Of a stretch of DNA of 46,850 bases, positions 29,857 to 40,489 are shown one piece after another. The first letter of the stretch is position 1. Every line of letters begins with the position of its first letter. The position numbers and the translations under genes were made by a program. Under the pieces are notes generated by a model. It searched no databases and was not told where the DNA came from. It worked only from the letters and a program-made list of their open reading frames with translations. The stretch covers positions 1 to 46,850 of the forward strand of contig JAAYUW010000066.1 of assembly GCA_012517545.1 (NCBI GenBank), written 5' to 3'. The DNA comes from Exilispira sp. (GTDB lineage: Bacteria > Spirochaetota > JAAYUW01).

Positions 29857-31329
29857 ATGAAAAAAGGAATGATAAAAAAAAGATATGGTATTATAATTAT
29901 TTTATCAGCATTGTTTGTATCTATTTTATTCTTATCAGCTGGTTGTGCAACTACACAGACTGCAGAGCTTAAAGAAGATTTTTATAGTAGTATTCAAAAA
30001 ATTGGTAATGAAAATGATAACATCTATCAGTTTACATTACCAAATGGTATCAAAGTATATGTTTTTCAACAGCCAAAAGATGAAGTTGATGAGCAATCGA
30101 CAAATTTTTATAAATCTGTTGAGGTTTCATACATATTTAAAAATGTCCCACTTTGTATGCACAATTTACCGGCTGGAACTCAAAATGCACTCACAAGTTA
30201 TCTTGTAGCTATGCCAGGTAAAAAGTACGATACAGATAAGATTTCAGCTCTTTTAAATATGGGATATTTACTTAATTTCGATCTGGACATAAATGATGAT
30301 TATATTGAATACTACGTTGAAGGAAGCTCCACACACCTTTCAAGCTATTTAACAGATATTGCTGCTGATATGTTTTCCAAAACTATTGCTACAAATATTA
30401 ATTATCAGGCATGGATGAAGGATTTTTCAAAAATTGCCAATTCTTATAAGTACGATCTTCAGTATTATTCCAAGCGGTTAGCCTTGACAAATGCTTTTTA
30501 CAATACTTTTTATGGCGCTTCACTGGATACTTCAGATTCTTACCTTAAAATATCTTACAATTCTCTATCAAAACTGTACAGCAGGTTGATTCAACCTAAA
30601 AACCTTACAATAATAGTTCGTGGTGGAAAGATGAGCCCTTCAGTTATTGCAGATATTCTCTGGGAAAAATTTTCATTTATGAAAAATAGAAAAACAGACA
30701 TAGATAATTTAACCTTTACAGAGGTTGATAGAACAAAATTAAGCAAAAAAAATCTTGAGACCTATTCAAGTTCAGACAGTAAAAGATCACTAATAAGCTG
30801 TTTTTTCCCTGGTCCACTTAATACATCAAAAGACTATGCTCCCTTTAACATAGCCTGTGATGTTCTTAATAACAAGCTTTTTATTAATGTCAGGATAAAG
30901 AATAACCTTGTGTACGATATTTATTCTTATGTGGCAAGTCTAAATCAATCCTGGGGCTATATATTTTTGCAGACAAATAATCCTGAAAATAGCATGAAGA
31001 TAGTCAAACAAACGATAAAGGATCTTATAACGAATGGTATAACCGAATTTGATCTTGAAAGCTTCAACAATTCTTTATTTACCGATTATTACCTTTATAG
31101 TTCATACGGTAAGGGTAAATATTATCTTTTTCACGATGTTGTTTCTTTACTCAATGAGCAGATTGATAGCTATTATGCAAACTTTCTTAAAACATATAAA
31201 AATGTCACGATTGCTGAGGTTAATGAAGTTATAAAAAAATATTTCGATTATTTTTACTGGGGGTTTATTGCTCCAGATGCTAATACTATAAAAAATACAG
31301 ATAAATCTCTTTTCTTTTTGCATCCATAA
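29857..31329 (+). CDS. M16-like lipoprotein lacking HxxEH (probable non-catalytic partner)
   Basis: Lipobox LSAGC; FTLPNGIKVYVFQQPKD start of M16 fold; HxxEH region replaced by LPAGTQNALTSYLVAM. Confidence 0.8.
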   Translation: MKKGMIKKRYGIIIILSALFVSILFLSAGCATTQTAELKEDFYSSIQKIGNENDNIYQFTLPNGIKVYVFQQPKDEVDEQSTNFYKSVEVSYIFKNVPLCMHNLPAGTQNALTSYLVAMPGKKYDTDKISALLNMGYLLNFDLDINDDYIEYYVEGSSTHLSSYLTDIAADMFSKTIATNINYQAWMKDFSKIANSYKYDLQYYSKRLALTNAFYNTFYGASLDTSDSYLKISYNSLSKLYSRLIQPKNLTIIVRGGKMSPSVIADILWEKFSFMKNRKTDIDNLTFTEVDRTKLSKKNLETYSSSDSKRSLISCFFPGPLNTSKDYAPFNIACDVLNNKLFINVRIKNNLVYDIYSYVASLNQSWGYIFLQTNNPENSMKIVKQTIKDLITNGITEFDLESFNNSLFTDYYLYSSYGKGKYYLFHDVVSLLNEQIDSYYANFLKTYKNVTIAEVNEVIKKYFDYFYWGFIAPDANTIKNTDKSLFFLHP

Positions 31330-31381
31330 AGCAATTAAACATTAAATCTTTTTTAGTAACCTATTTTACAAAAGGATAATG

Positions 31382-32188
31382 ATGGAACAACTTGATCTAT
31401 ATCTTTCTATTGCCATAAAAGCTGCTAAAATGAGTGGTGATATCCTTAAGAGAAACTTTAAAAAACAATTTATTATAGAAGATAAGGGAAATAGAGATAT
31501 AGTAACCTCTATAGATAAGGCTAGTGAAGAATTATTATATAGATATTTCCAAAAAGTTACTCCAGAAATAAACTTTTATGGTGAAGAAACTCTTGGCAAC
31601 ATCGAAGGTATAAGCTGGGTAGTTGATCCTCTTGATGGAACAAAAAACTATGTCCACAGGATTCCCTATTTTGGAGTTTCTATTGCTCTTTGTGAAGATT
31701 TGCTTCCCATCGTTGGTGTTGTATATTTTCCTCTTTTAGGTGAACTTTACATGGCAATAAAAGGGAATGGAGCTTTTCTTGTGAAAAATAACGAAAAAAG
31801 TATTTTTGTAAAAAAGCAAAGAATTTTATGCAGTTCAACAGAAAGGATAGATCACTGTTTTCTTGCTACAGGTTTTCCACACTCTAAGAGTCAACTTCTT
31901 GGAGATTATATGAGTGAACTTGAAAATGTTTTGAAAAATGTTTCAGCAGTTAGAAGGTTTGGTAGCGCTGCTTATGACCTATGTCAGGTGGCAAAAGGGA
32001 CATTCGATGGATTCTGGGAGCATGGGCTTGAAAGCTGGGATATGGCAGCTGGTGCATTGATAGCTGAGGAAGCTGGATGTACAGTTAGCAAATCTGATGG
32101 TGCTCCCTGGAATATCAAATCCCCAACTATTTTTGTATCAAATCCGAAGTTACATACAAAACTTTTAGATATATTTAGTAGTAAGTGA
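31382..32188 (+). CDS. Inositol monophosphatase family protein
   Basis: YGEETLGNIEGISWVVDPLDGTKNYVHRIPYFGVSIAL (IMPase motif 1) and ESWDMAAGALIAEEAGCTVS (motif 2). Confidence 0.93.
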   Translation: MEQLDLYLSIAIKAAKMSGDILKRNFKKQFIIEDKGNRDIVTSIDKASEELLYRYFQKVTPEINFYGEETLGNIEGISWVVDPLDGTKNYVHRIPYFGVSIALCEDLLPIVGVVYFPLLGELYMAIKGNGAFLVKNNEKSIFVKKQRILCSSTERIDHCFLATGFPHSKSQLLGDYMSELENVLKNVSAVRRFGSAAYDLCQVAKGTFDGFWEHGLESWDMAAGALIAEEAGCTVSKSDGAPWNIKSPTIFVSNPKLHTKLLDIFSSK

Positions 32189-32275
32189 TATGAGAGTCGC
32201 AAATCAAAAATCCAAAGTCAAAAGTCCTTGAAAAAGACTTTTATTACGACAGTGGAAAATTACAGAACAAAAGTT

Positions 32276-33118
32276 TTATCCCTGCATAATTATAAGGTTA
32301 GAAGACTCATACTTCTTTAAACCTCTATAAAACAGAAAAACTGAAAGAAGAAGTAAAAGTGTTGGAACTATAGTTGCCACTATAAATAATAATAGGTTAA
32401 ACTTAGTTATTACTCTTACCGGTAGATAGATGCCAAAGCCTACTGGAATAAATGTATATAGTATTATTCGAAAAGGGTTTGAATAGATCTTTTCAGGATA
32501 TGTTGAAAATGAAACTATTGCATTAAAGACAGTCTCTTTTATCTGCTCGGAATTCCCTATAAAAAATGTTAAAGATGAAAACATTATCAGGATTGAAGCA
32601 AAAAACATCGCTGCCATTATTATAAAATAAGTAAAAAGAAAAAAACCTGTTATGCTTTTTGGAAGAAATATAAAGAAAAGAATATACCCATAGATTAAAT
32701 CACCCCACGCCGAGGCATCAGAAAAGCTTGCTCCTGAAAGAAAAAGGGTGTTTTTAGGATAAAGAAGATAATTATCGAGTTTTCCTTCAATAATTATACG
32801 TGGCAGATCTCTAAAACCTGCAAATAACGCATGCATAAGTCCAAAACTTGAAGCTGAAAATCCCCATATAAGGGCTATCGCAGAAAATTCAATCCCTTTT
32901 GCCTTAAAGGATTCTTCGAAACTTTCAAATAGAAGAGCCCAGAGTATCAAAAAACCAAGATCATTTAAAATCATCCCAAAAACCTGGAGAAAAAATGCTT
33001 TTTTATACGCAAGTTGTGATTTTAAGTTTATTTTTGTATAGATAAAAAGTAAAGAGAAATAACTGGAATAATCTTTTAAATTCAATTTGTTAAATATTGC
33101 TAGCAGTTTTTTTCTCAT
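32276..33118 (-). CDS. ABC-2 type transporter permease
   Basis: Multi-TM protein; IIEGKLDNYLLYPKNTLFLSGASFSDASAWGD; adjacent to a second permease and an ATPase. Confidence 0.85.
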   Translation of the reverse strand: MRKKLLAIFNKLNLKDYSSYFSLLFIYTKINLKSQLAYKKAFFLQVFGMILNDLGFLILWALLFESFEESFKAKGIEFSAIALIWGFSASSFGLMHALFAGFRDLPRIIIEGKLDNYLLYPKNTLFLSGASFSDASAWGDLIYGYILFFIFLPKSITGFFLFTYFIIMAAMFFASILIMFSSLTFFIGNSEQIKETVFNAIVSFSTYPEKIYSNPFRIILYTFIPVGFGIYLPVRVITKFNLLLFIVATIVPTLLLLLSVFLFYRGLKKYESSNLIIMQG

Positions 33119-33182
33119 GACTTTTCCTTTTTTGTTTTTTTTGTCATATTTAAGTACACTTTAGATCTATGAAGGTTTTATC

Positions 33183-33974
33183 TTAGCCACCCTGTATGTT
33201 TACTCTCTTTATACCATTTTGATATATTAAAAAAGCTGTTGAAAATAAAAGAACTATATAGATAAGCTGGATAGAAAATCCCTGCAAATACTCTATAAAA
33301 TTAAATTTCACGACCATTTTGGCGGCAAAATAGTTCATATAAGTGAATGGAGAATACCTCAAAATCTTAAGAACGATGGGTGGAAAAAACTCAAGTGGTA
33401 CAAAAAGTCCACTTATTATAAATACAAGCTTTTGATATATCCAGTAGATAGGCTTTGTTTCCTCTATGTAAAATGCAAACATCCCGATATTTATCATAAA
33501 AAGAAGGTTCAGGCAGACAGCGCCATAAATAACGGGCAAACCAGCAAAAATTTGCCATACAGGTATCGTTTTAAATCCAGAGATTACAAAAGCTGCTAAA
33601 AATCCTATAACAAGGGTGACAAAATTTTTTAGGATTATTTCACCTATACTCGAAAAAAAGTGATACAGTATAAATGACATAGGTCTTATTAGCTGGTAAG
33701 CAACTGAACCGTCTTTGATGTCACTTGAAATCCTGTTATGTACAAGAACCTTCGACATCTCGATAGACTCGGTAACAACAAGGTAATAAAGTAGCATCGG
33801 TAAGGTAAACCCCATATATTTGTCATTCTGCCCCAGTAAAGTTCTGTAAACAAAGAAAAATGTTATCAGGACGAACACTAAAAAAATTTTGCTTATCAAA
33901 AAATCTTTGAGATATGCCAGGCTTGATTTAAGAGACATATTTACAAGATAAATGTATTTTTTGATGTTATTCAT
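33183..33974 (-). CDS. ABC-2 type transporter permease
   Basis: Multi-TM; ISSDIKDGSVAYQLIRPMSFILYHFFSSIGE...; same operon. Confidence 0.85.
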   Translation of the reverse strand: MNNIKKYIYLVNMSLKSSLAYLKDFLISKIFLVFVLITFFFVYRTLLGQNDKYMGFTLPMLLYYLVVTESIEMSKVLVHNRISSDIKDGSVAYQLIRPMSFILYHFFSSIGEIILKNFVTLVIGFLAAFVISGFKTIPVWQIFAGLPVIYGAVCLNLLFMINIGMFAFYIEETKPIYWIYQKLVFIISGLFVPLEFFPPIVLKILRYSPFTYMNYFAAKMVVKFNFIEYLQGFSIQLIYIVLLFSTAFLIYQNGIKRVNIQGG

Positions 33975-34156
33975 TTATTATTCCAATTTAATTTTAGTAC
34001 ATGAAAACGAAGTTTTAATGCTATATTTCAATATGCTGCAAAGTTGTCTTTTTTTTATTTTTCTTTTATAACCTTGATGGATTTGCCAGATAGCGCAATT
34101 TAATCTTTATCGTGCCACCCGAATAAAAGATTGGTTTTTTTAGTTAGATTATATCT

Positions 34157-35232
34157 CTATCTGGCTCCTGTTTTTTTATATATATCAGAAATAATCTCCT
34201 CAAGTGGTGGGTCATCAATAGATATATCCATCACATTATTCTTCGATAAGATTTCATTTATAACATTTTGAATAGGAACTATTTTTGTGTCAATATCAAT
34301 TTTAGCAGCATTATCTTTTCTTTTTACTATGTTTATATTTTGTATATTAAGATCTATGTCATTTTCGGTCTTCAAAGATATCTGTTTCTTACCTAAAAAG
34401 TTGTATTTCAAATTTTTCATAGAATCTTGAAAGACAATTCTTCCATTATTTATGATTATGACTCTATCACAGAGTTTTTCGATATCTGATACATCATGAG
34501 ATGTTAAAATAACTGTTGTTTTATAATCTTTATTCATCTTTAAGATAAGTTCTCTGATCTTTTTCTTTATAATAATATCGAGGCCAATAGTTGGTTCATC
34601 AAGAAAAAGAACTTCTGGTTCATGTAAAAGAGAGGCAACGATTTCGCACTTTATTCTCTCACCTAAAGATAGTTTTCTTGTGGGAACATTTATGATATTT
34701 TCAAGTTCAAAGTCAGTGGTGAATTTAGAAATCTTATCATTTAACATCTTTTTATCTATACTGTATATTGCTCCAAGAAGTTTAAATGTATCAAGAGGTG
34801 CAAGGTGCATTAAAAGTTGAGACTTCTGACCAAAAACAGTTGCTATTCTGTAAGCCATCTTTTTTCTATCTTTTGAAGGATGAAATCCAAGAACAGAGAT
34901 TTCACCAGATGATGGTGTTAGAATACCGGAAAGCATCTTTATTGTTGTAGATTTCCCGGCACCATTTGGTCCTATAAAACCGAGTATTTCTCCACTATCA
35001 ACACTGAATGTTATTGAATCGACAGCCTTAAGATAGCGATTACCTCCTCTTAAAACATATCTATCTTTATTAAAAATATAGTCACAGTCAGGTGATTCAG
35101 ATTTTAGATTTTCTTTGTTAAGATCTAGATTTATCAAATTTGAATTGTTTTTCTTCCCATTTTTTTCCCTTTTTTTTTGCTTTGTGGTAATGGAAATTCT
35201 TTAACGAGGTTTTTAACTTCAATTGCTTTCAT
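34157..35232 (-). pseudogene. ABC transporter ATP-binding protein with apparent -1 frameshift near the N-terminus (may be an intact recoded gene)
   Basis: ATG at 35232 gives MKAIEVKNLVKEFPLPQSKKKGKK.. in one frame; the Walker A part (..AVDSITFSVDSGEILGFIGPNGAGKSTTIKMLSG..) follows in the -1 frame. ORF track reports only the downstream frame 34157..35137 from an alternative start. Confidence 0.75.
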
Positions 35233-35367
35233 ATTTTTTCCTGCATTTGTTATTTTTCATCTTTTAGCTTTTTCTTTTTATTTATTCTTTTTTCCAGTAT
35301 TTAACGACCAAACTCAGCATTCAAGGCTTTAACTTTCTTTTTTCTTTTACAGAGTGCTATATAGTCA

Positions 35368-35457
35368 AGTTCATTCCATGACTTCGACTTTCAACTTGTA
35401 ACTGTTATTTCTTTTAACATATTGATAAAAGTCTTAGTTCTGGACTTTGGACTTATA
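35368..35457. repeat. Dispersed GACTTT-type intergenic element, copy d
   Basis: agttcattccatgacttcgactt ... tagttctggactttggacttata. Confidence 0.55.
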
Positions 35458-36091
35458 TATCAAAAAGCCAAGAGCAAAAAGAATAAATTGCATGATTAAA
35501 CTTTGTTAAAGCATCTGAATAAAATAAAGAATAAAGTATAAGAATCTTAATATATGTTCTTTACAAATTATAAGGAAATATATTTTTGTAAAGAAGTATT
35601 GAAGAAAAGTCAATCAAAACTTAGCAAATTCGTTTTTTTTAAACTATCATACAATTTATGTCATGGGAAATTTAAATGTATGCATAAACACTTAATAATC
35701 AAATTATATAGACAATATGATCTGGATCTTTCTTTTTATTTAACAATATTAAATATAAGGTTAGAAACCTATTTTTGTACTACTTTTTTAAATTGTTATG
35801 AGAGAAATAAACTTTTATATCCTTCTTTAATCTTTTTTACTTTATCTTTATTGCTACAGAGAAAAGCCTCTTTAGATATATAAAAACAGTATTCACGTAA
35901 ACATTTTCAACTAAATAGTATTAAAAAACAAAATATTTTTATTCTATTCACCTTTTAACTTATAGAGTAAGACTTTTCAGCTGTTTACAAAGTCAGGCTG
36001 TGCAAAGAAAAAAAATATGATAGAAAAAATAGGCTTGGAATGACTGGAAATATAAAAATCAAAAAGTTGCAGGAAAAGAAGATTTTTTAAC

Positions 36092-37840
36092 TTATATTGA
36101 TCTTAAAAAATTAAGCAGGCTTTTTTTAAAAAGCACGGGATCTTCTACCATTACACTATGACCAATATCATCAAACACTACCAGTTCGGCTCTATTGTAC
36201 TGCTTAAGAGTCTCATCCACCATCTTTTCAGTTATAATGATATCCTTTTTTCCCCACATTATAAGAACTTTACCCTGGTAAGATTTTAGTTTTCCCATGT
36301 AATTGAACCTTTCAAGAGCTTTCGGATGCTCTGTAAATGCAAAAGGAGCCATAAGCATGGCATCATCGGTAAGATCGTTGAGTATTTTATCATTATTTAA
36401 TCCTGGGGCAATCGCTGCAAGAGACTTTTTCATAAGCTCTCGACTGGTTTTATAAAGTTCGATTACAGGATAATGCTCAGGAGGGGTCACAAGACCAGCT
36501 GGTGATGGACCATCCACAAGAACTATAGCGGATGGAAGATCTGGATAGCGTGCTGATAATGACATAACAACTGCAGCACCAAGACTGTGTCCAACTATTA
36601 CAGGTTTCTCAAGGGATAATCGATCTATAAACTCTACGAGGTAGTCAGCATATGTATCTATCTCGGCTGATTTTATACTTTTAGACCTTCCAAAGTTAGG
36701 CAAATCTAAGGCTATAGTTCTGTAACTATTTTCTTTATCATCTGAAAGATCCATAACAAGATTCCACCATCTACTAGAACCTGTATTTCCATGAACAAAG
36801 ACAACCGCTTTACCAGAACCTTTTTCAACATAAAAAATTGAACTATCTTTGATATCTATCATTTTGCCACTCATTTTTGTTCTCCTCAATCTAAAATACT
36901 TCATAACTGAAATAAACGGCACTTGAAGCCTCTTATGCCAGTTAATAGTAATACCCCAGGTTATCCCTCTTGAAAAGAAGAGAGTAAATATTATAAGTAA
37001 TGAACCAATTATTACAGAAAGCCACGGACCAAAGCCACGGGAGAAAAAAAAGCGAAGTCCAACTATTATGATAGAACCTGCCAGTCCTCCCTGTAGGGAA
37101 CCAAGTCCTCCTATCATAATCATAGCAAGCAAATCAAGAGAACGAGATAATCCAAAGTCAGCAGCACGGATGTAACCGATCGTATGCGCATAGAGGGCGC
37201 CAGCTATACCGCCATAAAAGGCACTGAACATAAAGGCTGACAGTTTAGCTTTACCTGTGTTTATACCAAAACAGGTAGCACTTGTTTCTCCATCACGAAC
37301 CATTTTCCAGGAAAAACCTATCGGACTTTCCTGTATCTGTTTAGTGACAACAATCAAAATCGTATAAACCAAAAAAACATATAGATATGAAATAAATTCA
37401 TTATTTGATAGCTTTGTTATATTTCGAATACCATCATGGGCACCAAGGTAAGGAATTACAGATATTAACTGTTCTATAACGACACCGAAAGCCATCGTGG
37501 TAATTGCAAGATAAAATCCCTTCATCCTTAAAGAAGGAAAACCTATTATCAATCCAAAAATGGATGCCATAGTGCCGGCTAAAATAATTGCTATAGGCAT
37601 AGGAATGCCAAGCTTCATGACAAAGATAGTGGATGCATAAGCACCTATTGACATAAATGCAGCATTTCCAATCGATACCTGACCTGTCAAACCTGTAAGA
37701 ATGTTTAATCCCAGGGCTGCTATTGAAAAAACTAATACCTGTGAAAAAATAGCAAGGATAAAACTCTTATCATAAAAAAGAAGTCCTATCAGAATACCGA
37801 CTATAAGGAGTATTGTTATATATCGAGTTAGTGAACGCAC
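36092..37840 (-). CDS. LivM-type branched-chain amino acid/amide ABC permease fused in frame to an alpha/beta hydrolase
   Basis: N-terminal GLNILTGLTGQVSIGNAAFMSIGAYAS...AGALYAHTIGYIRAADFGLSRSLDLLAMIMIGGLGSLQGG (LivM); C-terminal VVFVHGNTGSSRWWNLV...ALDLPNFGRS...VIVGHSLGAAVVMSLSARYP...WGKKDIIIT...DIGHSVMVEDP (alpha/beta hydrolase). Confidence 0.9.
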   Translation of the reverse strand: MRSLTRYITILLIVGILIGLLFYDKSFILAIFSQVLVFSIAALGLNILTGLTGQVSIGNAAFMSIGAYASTIFVMKLGIPMPIAIILAGTMASIFGLIIGFPSLRMKGFYLAITTMAFGVVIEQLISVIPYLGAHDGIRNITKLSNNEFISYLYVFLVYTILIVVTKQIQESPIGFSWKMVRDGETSATCFGINTGKAKLSAFMFSAFYGGIAGALYAHTIGYIRAADFGLSRSLDLLAMIMIGGLGSLQGGLAGSIIIVGLRFFFSRGFGPWLSVIIGSLLIIFTLFFSRGITWGITINWHKRLQVPFISVMKYFRLRRTKMSGKMIDIKDSSIFYVEKGSGKAVVFVHGNTGSSRWWNLVMDLSDDKENSYRTIALDLPNFGRSKSIKSAEIDTYADYLVEFIDRLSLEKPVIVGHSLGAAVVMSLSARYPDLPSAIVLVDGPSPAGLVTPPEHYPVIELYKTSRELMKKSLAAIAPGLNNDKILNDLTDDAMLMAPFAFTEHPKALERFNYMGKLKSYQGKVLIMWGKKDIIITEKMVDETLKQYNRAELVVFDDIGHSVMVEDPVLFKKSLLNFLRSI

Positions 37841-37842
37841 TT

Positions 37843-38790
37843 TTATACCTTCCCTTTGTATTTATTGCCAAAAAGTCCAGTTGGTTTTACGATTAAAGTT
37901 ACAATTATGCATAAAAGGACTATAGAAAGCTGTAAATCGACAGCATTTATTGAGGTGATATGCAATAGAAGAAAAAGTTCATCAAGTCCTAAAATAACAA
38001 GTTTTTCAATAACTCCTAAGATTAGCCCACCAGCCATCGCTCCAACAATACTTGAAAATCCACCAAAAACGGCTGCTGTAAAGCCATAGAATTGAAGATT
38101 TGTAAGCATATTTGGATTAACTGTGGTCTTTGGTGCTATAAGCAGTCCTGCAAAAACAGCAGTTGCTATGCCAAAGATCCATGAAAGTGTGTCTGTTGCC
38201 TGAGTGTTTATCCCTATAACCCTGGCTCCTATCTCATCTTCAGACCTGGCTTGAACTGCAAGACCAGGTTTAGAATATTTGAAAAATACAATTAAGAGTA
38301 GCAAGAGAGCCATAATAGTTCCAAATACTGCAAGATCATTCCCGGGGATTATCAGTGGTATGTTAGACTTATTTAAAGATTGTGGGAGAAATACGATTTT
38401 AGGAGAAAAGCCAAAAATTTCAGGGAAAATAAGTGGCTGAGTACCCCAGATTATTACAGCTAATCCCTCGAAAATAAGGAGTAACCCAAGCGTTATTATA
38501 AGCATGGCACTGTGTGAAAGACCTTTAACCCTTTTCATAAGAGCTTTATCTATAAAAATTGCCAGTATTGTAGCTGAAATGATAGCAGCAAGAAATGCTA
38601 AAAAGATATTTTTAGTCAGAAATAAAACAGTCCAGCCAACAAAAACACCAATCATTCCGGAATTTCCATGTGCAAAATTCATGACTCCAACTGTACTAAA
38701 TATTAAGGATAAGCCAAATCCCATTATTCCATATAAGCATCCCTGAAACAAACCAAAGATTAATGATTGAAGAACTTTAACAAACATCAT
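37843..38790 (-). CDS. livH: LivH-type branched-chain amino acid/amide ABC permease
   Basis: LFQGCLYGIMGFGLSLIFSTVGVMNFAHGNSGMIGVFVGW; ARSEDEIGARVIGINT; FGGFSSIVGAMAGGLILG. Confidence 0.92.
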   Translation of the reverse strand: MMFVKVLQSLIFGLFQGCLYGIMGFGLSLIFSTVGVMNFAHGNSGMIGVFVGWTVLFLTKNIFLAFLAAIISATILAIFIDKALMKRVKGLSHSAMLIITLGLLLIFEGLAVIIWGTQPLIFPEIFGFSPKIVFLPQSLNKSNIPLIIPGNDLAVFGTIMALLLLLIVFFKYSKPGLAVQARSEDEIGARVIGINTQATDTLSWIFGIATAVFAGLLIAPKTTVNPNMLTNLQFYGFTAAVFGGFSSIVGAMAGGLILGVIEKLVILGLDELFLLLHITSINAVDLQLSIVLLCIIVTLIVKPTGLFGNKYKGKV

Positions 38791-39023
38791 TCTCTCCGAA
38801 GTTAAGCAAAATAATTAATAAAATCGTATAATCTGAAAATATTTAATTCAAATTTACCTCAAACCAATTGTTCAAGAGTAAAATGCTATTTTTTTGTAAC
38901 CATCTTGTGGTTGATACTTTAAAAAAATTTATGTTAATTATTTTATTACCATTGTTAGCAAATTTTTTTTACTATTATTCACAAATCTTTTGTCATTATT
39001 GTTAATAAAAAGGCTAAAAATAA

Positions 39024-39719
39024 TTAAATGCCAAGATATGCCGATCGAACTCTATCATTTGAAAGTAATTGTTTAGCATTTCCCTCAAGTATTACTTTCC
39101 CGGTCTCAAGAATATAAGCTCTATCTGCGAAAGATAAAGCCTTATATGCATTTTGTTCAACTAGCAAAACAGACAAACCAGTTTTTTTGAGATCTTCTAA
39201 AGCCTTAAATACCTGATCTACAAGTATCGGGGCAAGACCAAGGGAAGGCTCATCCAGCATTAAAAGAACAGGATTTGCCATCATTGCTCGACCTATTGCA
39301 AGCATCTGTTGTTCACCACCTGAAAGATATCCAGCTATTTGTTTTTTTCTTTCATATAAAACCGGAAAAAGCTCATAGACGAATTCTAATTGAGATTTTT
39401 TAAACTTACTCCTGAAAGCACCAAGTTTGAGATTTTGTTCTGTTGTGAGGGATGGAAAAATCCTTCTGTTTTCCGGGCACAGAGTAAGCCCAAGTTTGAC
39501 TCGCTCATGCGAAGGAAGACTTGAAATATCGTTGCCCTTGTATCTTATTAAACCCTTTGACTCAACAATACCAGAAAGACCAAATAGTAATGAGCTTTTT
39601 CCAGCTCCATTTGCCCCTATAACAGCTATTGCTTCATGTTCGTCGATATGTATATTTGCATCTTTTAAGGCTTCGATTCTACCGTATGAAACAGAAAAAA
39701 AACTAGTTTCAAGTACCAT
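39024..39719 (-). CDS. livF: LivF-type ABC ATP-binding protein
   Basis: FSVSYGRIEALKDANIHIDEHEAIAVIGANGAGKSSLLFGLSG; LSGGEQQMLAIGRAMMANPVLLMLDEPSLGLAPILVDQVF. Confidence 0.93.
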   Translation of the reverse strand: MVLETSFFSVSYGRIEALKDANIHIDEHEAIAVIGANGAGKSSLLFGLSGIVESKGLIRYKGNDISSLPSHERVKLGLTLCPENRRIFPSLTTEQNLKLGAFRSKFKKSQLEFVYELFPVLYERKKQIAGYLSGGEQQMLAIGRAMMANPVLLMLDEPSLGLAPILVDQVFKALEDLKKTGLSVLLVEQNAYKALSFADRAYILETGKVILEGNAKQLLSNDRVRSAYLGI

Positions 39720-40479
39720 AAGAACTTCCTAAATATGCTTTTATAACTTCTGGATTTTGAGAAATCTCTTCTGGTTTACCACTGGCAACAAATTTTCCAA
39801 AATTCATAACTGTTACCAGATCTGATATTCTCATAACAAGATTCATATCATGCTCAACAAGCAAAATTGTTATACCCTTGTTTTTTATACTTAACAGTAT
39901 CTCATCAAGTTCAGCGGTTTCTTCATTATTCAATCCAGCAGCAGGTTCATCGAGTAAAAGTATTTTTGGATCCGCAATTAAAGTTCTTGCAAGCTCGACT
40001 TTCTTTTGTATTCCATAGGGCAGGGAACCAACCACTGAACCAAGCCTGTTCTGGATTCCAAAAAGTTTAGCTGCCTGGTAAGCTTTTTCTTCAGCGTCTT
40101 TCATAAATTTATTGTGAAATCCCAGCATCGAATCAAATATAGTTCCCTTCCATTGATATATTATTGCTGCTAAAATATTTTCCTGCACAGTTTGATAAGG
40201 TAATAGTTGTAAATTTTGAAAAGTTCGTGCTATACCATATCTGATCAAATTATATGGTTTTTTTTCAAGTATTGAAATTCCATCGAATTCTATTTGACCA
40301 TCATCTACCTCAATAAGTCTTGATATAGCATTGAATAAGGTGGTTTTACCTGCTCCATTCGGTCCAATAAGAGAATGAATGGTCCCTCTTTTGACTTCAA
40401 GGTTCATTTGATTAACAGCTATCAACCCACCAAATTTAATAAGTATATTTTTACATTTAAGCATTCTGTATCTCTCCAA
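39709..40479 (-). CDS. livG: LivG-type ABC ATP-binding protein
   Basis: ILIKFGGLIAVNQMNLEVKRGTIHSLIGPNGAGKTTLFNAISR; YGIARTFQNLQLLPYQTVQENI; LLLDEPAAGLNNEE. Confidence 0.93.
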   Translation of the reverse strand: MERYRMLKCKNILIKFGGLIAVNQMNLEVKRGTIHSLIGPNGAGKTTLFNAISRLIEVDDGQIEFDGISILEKKPYNLIRYGIARTFQNLQLLPYQTVQENILAAIIYQWKGTIFDSMLGFHNKFMKDAEEKAYQAAKLFGIQNRLGSVVGSLPYGIQKKVELARTLIADPKILLLDEPAAGLNNEETAELDEILLSIKNKGITILLVEHDMNLVMRISDLVTVMNFGKFVASGKPEEISQNPEVIKAYLGSSYGT

Positions 40480-40489
40480 AAATTGGATA

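Noticed and set aside
35554-35883. Plus-strand 109-aa ORF in a 950-bp gap
   Set aside because: No SD, AT-rich Leu/Phe/Tyr/Lys composition, no recognisable family; probably chance ORF.
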